Below, one piece after another: positions 34,570 through 42,276 of a DNA stretch of 64,000 nucleotides; the stretch's first letter is position 1, and each line of letters starts with the position of its first letter. The DNA comes from Flavobacterium cutihirudinis (GTDB lineage Bacteria; Bacteroidota; Bacteroidia; Flavobacteriales; Flavobacteriaceae), in the NCBI RefSeq assembly GCF_003385895.1, contig NZ_QRDQ01000010.1, positions 62,001-126,000 of the forward strand, read 5' to 3'. A program made the position numbers and the translations under genes. The notes beneath the pieces are model-generated. The model did no database searches and was not told where the DNA came from. It saw nothing but the letters and a program-made list of their open reading frames with translations.

Positions 34570-35535
34570 ATGAAAGCAATAACAAAAATAACCGCCTTCT
34601 TTTTAATGACTTTGGCAACTGCAAATGCTCAAAAAGTAGATTTAAAAACAGCAAAAACCTATGCCGAAATATCCGTAAAAACAGATGGAAAATGGGAAGG
34701 ACGAAAATATATTGGCGGAACAGTTTTTAAAAATGTAGACCGATTAAAATTGGCTCCGGAACATACGGATCATTCTTTTGATATTCGTTATGAAGGACCA
34801 GGTTGGGAAAATAACCGAATTGGATACCGTTTGTATTTAGATTGGAGAAATGCAATTGATATTTTCGGAAAGAAAACACCTGAGATTATATTGCCAAAAG
34901 TTGGACAGGATAATTTCGATTCGTATCATGAAATGAGCGATTGGGGAGCTGATATTTTAAAGGCAGGAAAAGGAATCGGAATAGGTTCTATTGATCGTTT
35001 TCTGAATAATGAAAAACTACATTTTAGAGAAGTAGATTCGACAATTGCAACTGTTGCCAATAATGAAAAAGAATCGACTGTAAAAGTAAATTATTACGGC
35101 TGGAAAACAGCTTCGGATAAAATTGATTTTACTTCGGTTTTAACAATTAAACCAAATGACCTTTACACAAAACATACGTTTCAGGCTTCAAAAGAAATTA
35201 AAGGAGTCTGTACAGGAATTGTAAAGCAAAAGAATACGGAGTTGCTTAAAAAAGAAAGTAAAAATAAAAAATGGGCTTATCTGGCCACTTATGGTGAGCA
35301 GTCGTTGGTTCCTGATAAATTAGGAATGGCACTATTTTATGAAGTTAATACAGTTGAAAATATTGCAGATACAGATTTAGATTATTTATTGGTGTTTAAA
35401 CCAGCTACAAAAGCAACGTCATTTTATCTTTTAGGAGCTTGGGAACAAGAGGTAAACGGAATTAAATCTCAGGCAGATTTTGTAAAGTATCTCAATGAAA
35501 AACTTGAAATTTTAAATAAAAAAGGTAAAATTTAA
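34570..35535 (+). CDS. Secreted DUF4861-family protein
   Basis: 321 aa with a signal peptide ending TANAQ. The mature part has VKTDGKWEGRKYIGGTVFKN, EHTDHSFDIRYEGPGWENNR, IGYRLYLDWRNAIDIFGKK and MSDWGADILKAGKGIGIG, a set I associate with DUF4861, a beta-sandwich-like family that often accompanies GH105 and pectin enzymes. The conserved polar and aromatic residues (His, Asp, Trp) look like a carbohydrate active site, but activity is not established by the sequence. It sits between the esterase and GH105 genes with gaps of 11-12 nt. Confidence 0.8.
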   Translation: MKAITKITAFFLMTLATANAQKVDLKTAKTYAEISVKTDGKWEGRKYIGGTVFKNVDRLKLAPEHTDHSFDIRYEGPGWENNRIGYRLYLDWRNAIDIFGKKTPEIILPKVGQDNFDSYHEMSDWGADILKAGKGIGIGSIDRFLNNEKLHFREVDSTIATVANNEKESTVKVNYYGWKTASDKIDFTSVLTIKPNDLYTKHTFQASKEIKGVCTGIVKQKNTELLKKESKNKKWAYLATYGEQSLVPDKLGMALFYEVNTVENIADTDLDYLLVFKPATKATSFYLLGAWEQEVNGIKSQADFVKYLNEKLEILNKKGKI

Positions 35536-35547
35536 AAAGATTTTAAA

Positions 35548-36765
35548 ATGAAAAACAATAGAAAACTTTCATCTTTTACATTGGCATTGATGGCTTTTAT
35601 GTTTTTTGCAAACTCGAGGGCAATTTCACAAGAAACATCTGCGAAAGAGATAGTCATTTCAAAAGATTTAAAATGGTCTGATAAAATGGCTTTGACACTG
35701 ATGAAACGCCATCCGGAAGCCTATATGATTGATGATTCTAAAACTCCAAAATGGGATTATGTTCATGGTTTGGTTTTGCATGGTTTTGAGGAATTATATA
35801 AGCAAAATCCAGATCCAAGATATCAAACATATGTAAAAGGATATGTTGATGCCTTAGTTCAGAATGATGGCACGATAAAAACATACGAACTGGACAAGTA
35901 TAACATTGATATGATTGTTGCCGGACGTTTGCTTTTTAATATTTATGATACTACAAAAGAAGAAAAATATCTAAAAGCAATGCAGCTTTTGCGCAAACAA
36001 TTGGCAGAACAACCAAGAACTCAAAGCGGCGGATTCTGGCATAAAAATATTTACCCAAATCAAATGTGGCTGGACGGCTTATATATGGGCGAGCCATTTT
36101 ACGCGCAATATACTGTTACTTTCGAAAACGGAAAAGCTTTGGACGATGTAGCAAAACAGTTTGAAGAGATTCAGTTACACGCCACAGATCCAAAAACGGG
36201 TTTGTTATATCATGGATGGGATGAAAGTAAAAAGATGCCGTGGGCAAATAAAGAAACTGGAAATTCTCCAAATTTTTGGTCAAGAGCGTTGGGTTGGTAT
36301 GCAATGGCACTTGTTGATGCCTTGGATTATTTTCCTAAAAATCATCCAAAACAAAAAGAATTAGTAAAATATCTGAATAATGTTTCGGCTAGCTTAGAAA
36401 AGTTTCAGGATAAATCAGGTTTATGGTATCAGGTTACTGACAAAGGCGGAAAAGAAGGAAATTATTTAGAAGCTTCAGGATCATCAATGTTTGCCTATGC
36501 TTTTGCAAAAGGAGCAAACAAAGGTTATTTGCCAGCAAAATACAAAAAACTGGCTAATAAAGCATTTGACGGATTAACGACAAAATTATTAAAAGTTGAT
36601 GCTGATGGCGGTATTACTTTAATTCAGGCTTGTCAGGTTGCAGGATTAGGAGGAACTCCATACAGAGATGGTTCTTACGAATACTATGTAAATGAGAGAA
36701 GAAAAGACAATGATCCAAAAGCAACAGGGCCATTTATTTTGGCAGCTTTAGAATTAAACAGATAA
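35548..36765 (+). CDS. Unsaturated (rhamno)galacturonyl hydrolase, GH105
   Basis: Removes the unsaturated uronate from the non-reducing end of pectin fragments, giving 5-keto-4-deoxyuronate for KduI. 405 aa with a signal peptide (cleavage near SRAISQ), (alpha/alpha)6 barrel. The two catalytic-type Asp residues are Asp121 in NIDMIVAGR and Asp176 in QMWLDGLYMGEPF; their 55-residue spacing equals that of YteR (Asp88/Asp143). Other marks are FWSRALGWYAMALVDAL and EASGSSMFAYAFAKG. No polysaccharide lyase is encoded in this window, so unsaturated ends must come from a lyase elsewhere. Confidence 0.94.
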   Translation: MKNNRKLSSFTLALMAFMFFANSRAISQETSAKEIVISKDLKWSDKMALTLMKRHPEAYMIDDSKTPKWDYVHGLVLHGFEELYKQNPDPRYQTYVKGYVDALVQNDGTIKTYELDKYNIDMIVAGRLLFNIYDTTKEEKYLKAMQLLRKQLAEQPRTQSGGFWHKNIYPNQMWLDGLYMGEPFYAQYTVTFENGKALDDVAKQFEEIQLHATDPKTGLLYHGWDESKKMPWANKETGNSPNFWSRALGWYAMALVDALDYFPKNHPKQKELVKYLNNVSASLEKFQDKSGLWYQVTDKGGKEGNYLEASGSSMFAYAFAKGANKGYLPAKYKKLANKAFDGLTTKLLKVDADGGITLIQACQVAGLGGTPYRDGSYEYYVNERRKDNDPKATGPFILAALELNR

Positions 36766-36799
36766 AAAATAATTGACAATTATAAATTATAATGCTAGC

Positions 36800-36834
36800 A
36801 AACCCGACAGATTTTAAAAACCTGTCGGGTTTAA
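36800..36834 (+). terminator. Terminator between GH105 and GH43 genes
   Basis: AAACCCGACAG / CTGTCGGGTTT (36800-36810 and 36822-36832), perfect stem with a short T/A tail. It suggests that GH43 and later genes belong to another transcript. Confidence 0.7.
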
Positions 36835-36858
36835 TTTGAAAAGTTAACTTTTTTTAAA

Positions 36859-38457
36859 ATGAAAAAAATAAAATTCTTCTTTCTTGCATTGTCGATGTTT
36901 TCTGTACAGCATAACTTTTCGCAAGTTTGGGTACCGGACAACAGAGACGGAACTTATACAAATCCAATCATTCATGCTGATTATTCAGATCCGGATGTTG
37001 TAAGGGCAGGAGATGATTTTTATATGACGGCATCTTCTTTTAATTGCATTCCAGGATTACCGATTTTGCATTCAAAAGATTTGGTAAACTGGAAAATAAT
37101 AGGCCATGCACTAAGCAAACAAATTCCAACAGAAACATTTGATAAAGTACAACACGGAAATGGAGTTTGGGCACCGAGCATAACTTTTCACAAGAACGAA
37201 TTTTATATTTACTATCCAGATCCGGATTTTGGTATTTACATGATAAAAGCCCAAAAAGCCGAAGGTCCTTGGTCCGAACCAATTTTGGTTAAAGCAGGCA
37301 GTGGGTTCATCGACCCTAGTCCGTTATGGGATGATGATGGAAAGGTTTATTTGGTTCACGCTTTTGCAGGAAGCCGTGCCAAAATAAAAAGTGTATTAGT
37401 CGTTTGCAGCATGAATCCCGAAGGTACTGCTACAAACAATGATGAAGTAATGGTTATTGATGGTCATGATGGAGAAGGAACTATTGAAGGTCCAAAGTTT
37501 TATAAGAGAAATAATTATTACTATATTTTTGCTCCTGCAGGTGGAGTTTCTACAGGCTGGCAAACGGTTTTGAGATCAAAAAATGTTTTTGGTCCTTACG
37601 AAAAGAGGAAAGTATTGGAGCAAGGAAAAACAGCGATAAACGGTCCTCATCAGGGCGCTTGGGTGCAAACGCAAACGGGTGAAGATTGGTTTATACATTT
37701 TCAGGACAAAGGCGCTTATGGTCGAATTGTGCATTTACAACCCATGAAATGGGAAAATGACTGGCCCGTTATGGGACAGGATTTCGATAAAAATGGAATA
37801 GGCGAACCGGTAACTACTTTCAAGAAACCGAATGTTGGCAAGAAATATCCAATCGAAACGCCGGCAGAATCAGATGAGTTTAATTTGCCAAAGCTTGGAT
37901 TACAATGGCAATGGCAGGCAAACGCTCAGCATAATTGGGGGTTTCCAACAAGTTTAGGGTATTTTAATTTGTATTGTCTCCCGACAATTAAAGACAGCGA
38001 GAAAATCTTTGAAGTTCCAAATCTAATGCTTCAAAAGTTCCCGGCAGAAGAATTTACTGCAACTGCAAAAATGACTTTCAACACCCGATTAAATGGCGAA
38101 ACAACCGGTTTAATCATCATGGGTTTAGATTACAGTTATCTCAATCTTAAAAATGATAATGGCAAATTATACTTAAATCAGAAAACGGGAACTTTCGATA
38201 AAAAAGAGGAAGAGAATGAAACTAATCCGATTTTGATTTCTAATAATACAATTTATTTAAGAGTTAAAGTTAAAAAAGGAGGCGTTTGTATTTTTTCTTA
38301 TAGTTTAGATGATAAAAATTATCAGACAATTGGAAATGATTTTACAGCAAAAGAAGGAAAATGGATTGGAGCCAAAGTTGGCCTTTTCGCTTTAAGCGAA
38401 AAAATTACAAATGATTCTGGCAATGTTGCTGTCGATTGGTTTAGAATTACAAAATAA
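36859..38457 (+). CDS. Glycoside hydrolase family 43 with C-terminal beta-sandwich
   Basis: 532 aa, signal peptide ending FSQ. The five-bladed propeller (about 28-320) starts TNPIIHADYSDPDVVRAGDD with the catalytic base Asp44, has FIDPSPLWDDDGKVYLVHAF (pKa-tuning Asp) and GEGTIEGPKFYKR (Glu proton donor). The C-terminal domain (about 340-530, ESDEFNLPKLGLQWQWQANA) is the concanavalin-like beta-xylosidase C-terminal module. GH43 enzymes of this type act as alpha-L-arabinofuranosidase or beta-xylosidase; in a pectin locus, arabinose side-chain removal is most likely. Confidence 0.92.
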   Translation: MKKIKFFFLALSMFSVQHNFSQVWVPDNRDGTYTNPIIHADYSDPDVVRAGDDFYMTASSFNCIPGLPILHSKDLVNWKIIGHALSKQIPTETFDKVQHGNGVWAPSITFHKNEFYIYYPDPDFGIYMIKAQKAEGPWSEPILVKAGSGFIDPSPLWDDDGKVYLVHAFAGSRAKIKSVLVVCSMNPEGTATNNDEVMVIDGHDGEGTIEGPKFYKRNNYYYIFAPAGGVSTGWQTVLRSKNVFGPYEKRKVLEQGKTAINGPHQGAWVQTQTGEDWFIHFQDKGAYGRIVHLQPMKWENDWPVMGQDFDKNGIGEPVTTFKKPNVGKKYPIETPAESDEFNLPKLGLQWQWQANAQHNWGFPTSLGYFNLYCLPTIKDSEKIFEVPNLMLQKFPAEEFTATAKMTFNTRLNGETTGLIIMGLDYSYLNLKNDNGKLYLNQKTGTFDKKEEENETNPILISNNTIYLRVKVKKGGVCIFSYSLDDKNYQTIGNDFTAKEGKWIGAKVGLFALSEKITNDSGNVAVDWFRITK

Positions 38458-38464
38458 AAAGTAG

Positions 38465-38499
38465 CTTTTTAAAAAAAACATTCTCTTTTTTTTAAAAAG
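38465..38499 (+). terminator. A/T-rich hairpin after GH43
   Basis: Perfect 14-bp arms CTTTTTAAAAAAAA / TTTTTTTTAAAAAG (38465-38478 and 38486-38499) eight nt after the stop. The stem is all A/T except its ends, so its strength is uncertain. A weak -7 box, TAATTTTG (38652-38659), precedes the next gene. Confidence 0.5.
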
Positions 38500-38699
38500 A
38501 ACCTCTATAGTTTGGTTTTAAGAGATTGTTTTTAAAAATTAATACCTGAATATACTTACATTAAAGTTTGAAGTTAAAAATCATATTAAAATGTTTTTTC
38601 TTACAGGACACTGAAGTTTAACTGATTTTTTTAGCTAAAAAGAGTATTTTATAATTTTGAAAAGGAAAAAGAATTACAAACAATTATTGTAAAAATAAA

Positions 38700-39680
38700 A
38701 TGGTTCAATTAAAAAAAATAATACTGTTTTTTATTGTTGCTTTTAGTTTTGTAGCAAAATCACAAAATAATTATAAGGGCGGGCCAAATATATTAATTAC
38801 CGTAGCGCAGGACGGTTCTGGAGATTTTACTAAAATTCAAGATGCCATATATGCTTCACCAGCTTTTCCATACGAAAAAGTTACTATTTTAATTAAAAAT
38901 GGTATTTATAATGAAAAAGTAAGAATACCTGAATGGAATACAAAGATTGTTTTAAAAGGGGAAAGCAAAGAAAAAACCATCATTACTTTCGATGATAACT
39001 TTTCGAAAATCAATTTAGGTAGAAATAGTACTTTTTATACTTCAACAGTTTTAGTAGAAGGAGATGATTTTTCTGCATCAAATCTTACGATCACAAATAC
39101 ATCAGGAGATAATGGACAAGGTATTGCGCTCTCAGTTGTGGCGAATCGTGCTAAAGTTTCAAATTGCAATTTATTAGGAAATCAAGATACGTTGTATCTC
39201 TCCGGAAAAGAGGCCAAACAATATTTTGTAAATTGTTATATTGAAGGTACAACCGATTTTATTTTTGGAAGTGCAACTACCTTTTTTGAGAACTGTGAAA
39301 TTCATAGTATAAAAAACTCTTACATCACGGCGGCTTCAACACCTGAGGAAACTCCTTTTGGTTTTGTATTTAAAAACTGCAAATTGACAGCAGAAGCTTC
39401 TGCAGATGCGGTTTTTTTAGGAAGACCTTGGCGTATTTATGCTAAAACGGTTTTCTTAAATTGCGAATTAGGAAAACAAATCAGACCAGAAGGTTGGGAA
39501 AATTGGTCGAAACCTGAAGCTGAAAAAAAAGCTTTTTATGCTGAATATAATTGTACTGGTGAAGGATTTCAACCTACGAAAAGAGTTTCATGGTCGCATC
39601 AGTTAAATAAGAAACAAGTTGAAAAATATACATTGGAAAATATTTTGAAAGACGATTTATTAGATTGGTATTTAAAATAA
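38700..39680 (+). CDS. Pectin methylesterase, CE8
   Basis: Removes methyl esters from homogalacturonan so that GH28 enzymes can act. 326 aa with a signal peptide (cleavage near AKSQ). Right-handed beta-helix with the CE8 active site: Asp163 in GNQDTLYLSG (acid/base), Asp186 in TTDFIFGSATTFFENC (nucleophile) and Arg242 in FLGRPWRIYAKTVF. The N-terminal VAQDGSGDFTKIQDAI is also typical. The 242-bp upstream gap holds a hairpin and a weak promoter box, so it may start its own transcript with the GH28 gene that follows (21 nt). Confidence 0.95.
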   Translation: MVQLKKIILFFIVAFSFVAKSQNNYKGGPNILITVAQDGSGDFTKIQDAIYASPAFPYEKVTILIKNGIYNEKVRIPEWNTKIVLKGESKEKTIITFDDNFSKINLGRNSTFYTSTVLVEGDDFSASNLTITNTSGDNGQGIALSVVANRAKVSNCNLLGNQDTLYLSGKEAKQYFVNCYIEGTTDFIFGSATTFFENCEIHSIKNSYITAASTPEETPFGFVFKNCKLTAEASADAVFLGRPWRIYAKTVFLNCELGKQIRPEGWENWSKPEAEKKAFYAEYNCTGEGFQPTKRVSWSHQLNKKQVEKYTLENILKDDLLDWYLK

Positions 39681-39701
39681 AATCTGATTAAAAATGTAAT
39701 T

Positions 39702-41060
39702 ATGATGAATTTGAGATACTTTTTATTTTTATTGATTTCTACGTTTTCTTTTGCTCAAAATGGTGAATTTCCATCTGCAAAAGTAGATTCAATTGTTAAG
39801 AGAATTCAGTTGCCTGTTATTCCTGCTTATCAGGTAAACGTTGCAAAACTTGGCGCAAAAGGAGATTCAATTTCAGACAGCAAGCCTGCTTTTGATAAAG
39901 CGATGGCTTTATGTAAAAAGAATAACGGCGGAACCCTTATCGTACCAAAAGGTATTTATAAACTAAACGGTCCAATTCATTTTGTAAGTAATGTAAATCT
40001 TAAGTTAGAAAAAGGGGCAAAAATAAAATTCAGTGATAAACCGGAAGACTATTTGCCAATGGTTTTAACAAGTTGGGAAGGCACTATGTTGTACAATTAC
40101 AGTCCGCTAATTTATGCGTACGAATGTTCAAATATTGCTATAACGGGAGAAGGAATTATTGATGGAGAAGGAGGGAAAATCTGGAAAAGTTTTAAAGAAA
40201 AAGAAGGTAAAGGGAAAGATCTAAGCCGTGAAATGAATCATAATAATATTCCTTTAAAAGATAGAAAATTTGGAGATAGCTATTTCTTGCGTCCACAAAT
40301 GATTCAGTTTTTTAATTGCAAGAATATTTTAGTTGAAAATATCAGGATTGAAAATTCGCCGTTTTGGTGTCTTCATTTATTAAAGTCGGAAAGTATTACA
40401 ATAAGAGGGATAAGTTATAAATCCTTAAATCATAATAATGACGGCATTGATCCGGAGTATTCGAAAAACGTTTTAATTGAAAATGTGAATTTTAATAATG
40501 GTGATGATAATGTAGCTATTAAAGCGGGAAGAGATCATGAAGGAAGAACCAATAATGCAACGCCAAGCGAAAATATAGTTATAAGAAACTGTAACTTTAA
40601 AGGGCTTCACGGGGTAGTTATTGGAAGTGAAATGTCTGCTGGAGTTCAAAATGTCTTTGTAGAAAATTGTAAAACTATCGGATATTTAAAAAGAGGAATT
40701 TATTTGAAAACCAATGCTGATAGAGGAGGTTATATTAAGAATGTTTTTATTCGAAACATTCAATTAGATGAAGTAGAAGATTGTCTTTATATAACTGCTA
40801 ATTACCATGGAGAAGGAAAAGGCTTTCAATCAGAAATTTCAAATATTCATTTTTCTAATATTTCCTGTAATAAAGCGACAGCATCAGGAATTGTAATCCA
40901 GGGATTTCCTGATAAAAAAATCCGAAATATCAGTTTGAACACCATTGAGATTAAGGAAGCAAAAAACGCGATTTCAAATGAAAATGCCGAAAATGTTTTG
41001 ATGACAGATGTTTTTATTGGCAAGAGAGCGACGGTGCCTTCGGCTGTTTCTAAACATTAG
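39702..41060 (+). CDS. Second GH28 polygalacturonase-type hydrolase
   Basis: 452 aa with a signal peptide (LFLLISTFSFAQ) and no lipobox, so unlike the first GH28 it is probably soluble in the periplasm or exported. The catalytic set is complete: NHNNDGIDPE, NNGDDNVAIKAGRD, GLHGVVIGSE and RGIYLKTN. VAKLGAKGDSISDSKPAFDK is the usual N-terminal beta-helix entry. Two GH28 genes with different anchoring suggest surface and periplasmic steps. It follows the CE8 gene and precedes CE12. Confidence 0.93.
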   Translation: MMNLRYFLFLLISTFSFAQNGEFPSAKVDSIVKRIQLPVIPAYQVNVAKLGAKGDSISDSKPAFDKAMALCKKNNGGTLIVPKGIYKLNGPIHFVSNVNLKLEKGAKIKFSDKPEDYLPMVLTSWEGTMLYNYSPLIYAYECSNIAITGEGIIDGEGGKIWKSFKEKEGKGKDLSREMNHNNIPLKDRKFGDSYFLRPQMIQFFNCKNILVENIRIENSPFWCLHLLKSESITIRGISYKSLNHNNDGIDPEYSKNVLIENVNFNNGDDNVAIKAGRDHEGRTNNATPSENIVIRNCNFKGLHGVVIGSEMSAGVQNVFVENCKTIGYLKRGIYLKTNADRGGYIKNVFIRNIQLDEVEDCLYITANYHGEGKGFQSEISNIHFSNISCNKATASGIVIQGFPDKKIRNISLNTIEIKEAKNAISNENAENVLMTDVFIGKRATVPSAVSKH

Positions 41061-41103
41061 GCTTTTGATATTCAAAGGCGCAAAGTTTTACCCGTTGTGA
41101 CTG

Positions 41104-41127
41104 TAGAGACGCACGGCAGTGCGTCTA
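41104..41127. repeat. GTAGAGACGCAC palindrome (second copy)
   Basis: GTAGAGACGCAC / GTGCGTCTAC arms around a short loop; same dispersed palindrome as the uxaA terminator at 25800. Here no T tract follows, so it need not terminate. Confidence 0.6.
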
Positions 41128-41192
41128 CACAAAGAGAATCCAGAAAACTATTTCCAAAAGGAATAACTATACTGCTAAAAATAATAATCGAA

Positions 41193-41936
41193 ATGAAAAA
41201 ATACATCTTCTTGGCATTGCTCATGACCACTTTGTGTTTTGCACAAAAAACTACAGTGTATTGTATTGGAGATTCCACAATGGCTAATAAAAAGGATCCA
41301 GAGCATAATCCGGAACATGGCTGGGCTCAGGTATTGCAGCCTTTTTTTACTGATAACATTATTGTGGTAAATAAGGCGGTAAATGGACGAAGTACAAAAA
41401 GTTTTATTAATGAAAAACGATGGGATTCTGTTTATAATAAATTAAAAAAAGGGGATTACGTATTTATCGAATTTGGACATAATGACGAAAAAATCGAAGA
41501 TTCAACTCGTTACACGAACCCGCATACTGTATATAGGTATAATTTAATTCGTTTTGTAAAAGAAACCCGAACGAAGGGAGCGACTCCAATCTTATTGACC
41601 TCAATTGCAAGACGCAATTTTAATGACAAAGGCGTTCTGGTTCCGACCCATGGAGATTATCCTTTAGAAACAAGATTGGTAGCGCAGGAATTTAAAGTAC
41701 CTTTTATTGATTTAGAATATTATACTGAACTATTAGAACAATCATATGGTCCAGACAAATCAAAAGAACTTCATTTGCATTTTAAAACAGGAGAGAATCC
41801 TTATTATAGTAGTGACAAAGCTGATGATACACATCTTTCACTATTGGGGGCTAAAACAATTGCGCAAATTGTAGTGAACCAAATTAAAATATTAGAAAAT
41901 AAATCTTTAGAAAAGCTCAAAAAAGGAATTAAGTAA
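41193..41936 (+). CDS. Rhamnogalacturonan acetylesterase-like GDSL hydrolase, CE12
   Basis: Removes acetyl groups from the rhamnogalacturonan backbone. I start at 41193: MKKYIFLALLMTTLCFAQ is a signal peptide, whereas the longer frame runs through the dispersed palindrome. 247 aa. SGNH-hydrolase blocks: GDSTMANKK (Ser), NKAVNGRSTKSF (Gly), IEFGHNDEK (Asn) and DDTHLSLLGA (Asp/His). It is the last gene of the locus; a strong terminator follows at 42008. Confidence 0.92.
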   Translation: MKKYIFLALLMTTLCFAQKTTVYCIGDSTMANKKDPEHNPEHGWAQVLQPFFTDNIIVVNKAVNGRSTKSFINEKRWDSVYNKLKKGDYVFIEFGHNDEKIEDSTRYTNPHTVYRYNLIRFVKETRTKGATPILLTSIARRNFNDKGVLVPTHGDYPLETRLVAQEFKVPFIDLEYYTELLEQSYGPDKSKELHLHFKTGENPYYSSDKADDTHLSLLGAKTIAQIVVNQIKILENKSLEKLKKGIK

Positions 41937-42007
41937 AAAAAGTTTTTTTGTAATACTACTTAAATATAATATCGCTATTTTACTCTGTACTACATAGTAG
42001 AATAATT

Positions 42008-42042
42008 AAAAAAGAGAAAGCATATTGCTTTCTCTTTTTTTG
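42008..42042 (+). terminator. Terminator closing the pectin locus
   Basis: 15-bp perfect stem, AAAAAAGAGAAAGCA (42008-42022) with TGCTTTCTCTTTTTT (42026-42040), loop TAT, then T. The rest of the gap to 42277 holds the upstream element of the repeat protein. Confidence 0.85.
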
Positions 42043-42146
42043 TATCCATATTTTTAAAATTAGATGCTTTAAACCTTTTTTTCAGATTGTTAACTTCAAT
42101 ACGTAACGATTCTCCCTTAAAAATTAACACCCATTTTCATATATAC

Positions 42147-42173
42147 CTTAATCTATAAGTTTAAAAACTTTTA
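42147..42173 (+). promoter_or_regulatory. Shared upstream element of the collagen-like genes (copy 1)
   Basis: A 27-nt block (TATAAGTTTAAAAACTTT core, containing the palindrome AAGTTTAAAAACTT minus one base) that recurs at 44549-44575 with one mismatch, in each case roughly 100-130 nt before the gene and followed by an nnCTTTGC box. It suggests joint control of the two genes. Confidence 0.55.
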
Positions 42174-42276
42174 CGGACAATAATAGATTGATTTCCGGAA
42201 GAACTTTGCACTTTCAAATTTAGATGTTGAATTGTAAATACTTAAGAATAAATAAATATATAATAATTAAGATTTT

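Noticed and set aside
41097..41192. Longer N-terminus for the CE12 gene
   Set aside because: It would translate the dispersed GACGCAC palindrome and hide the signal peptide behind 32 non-conserved residues.
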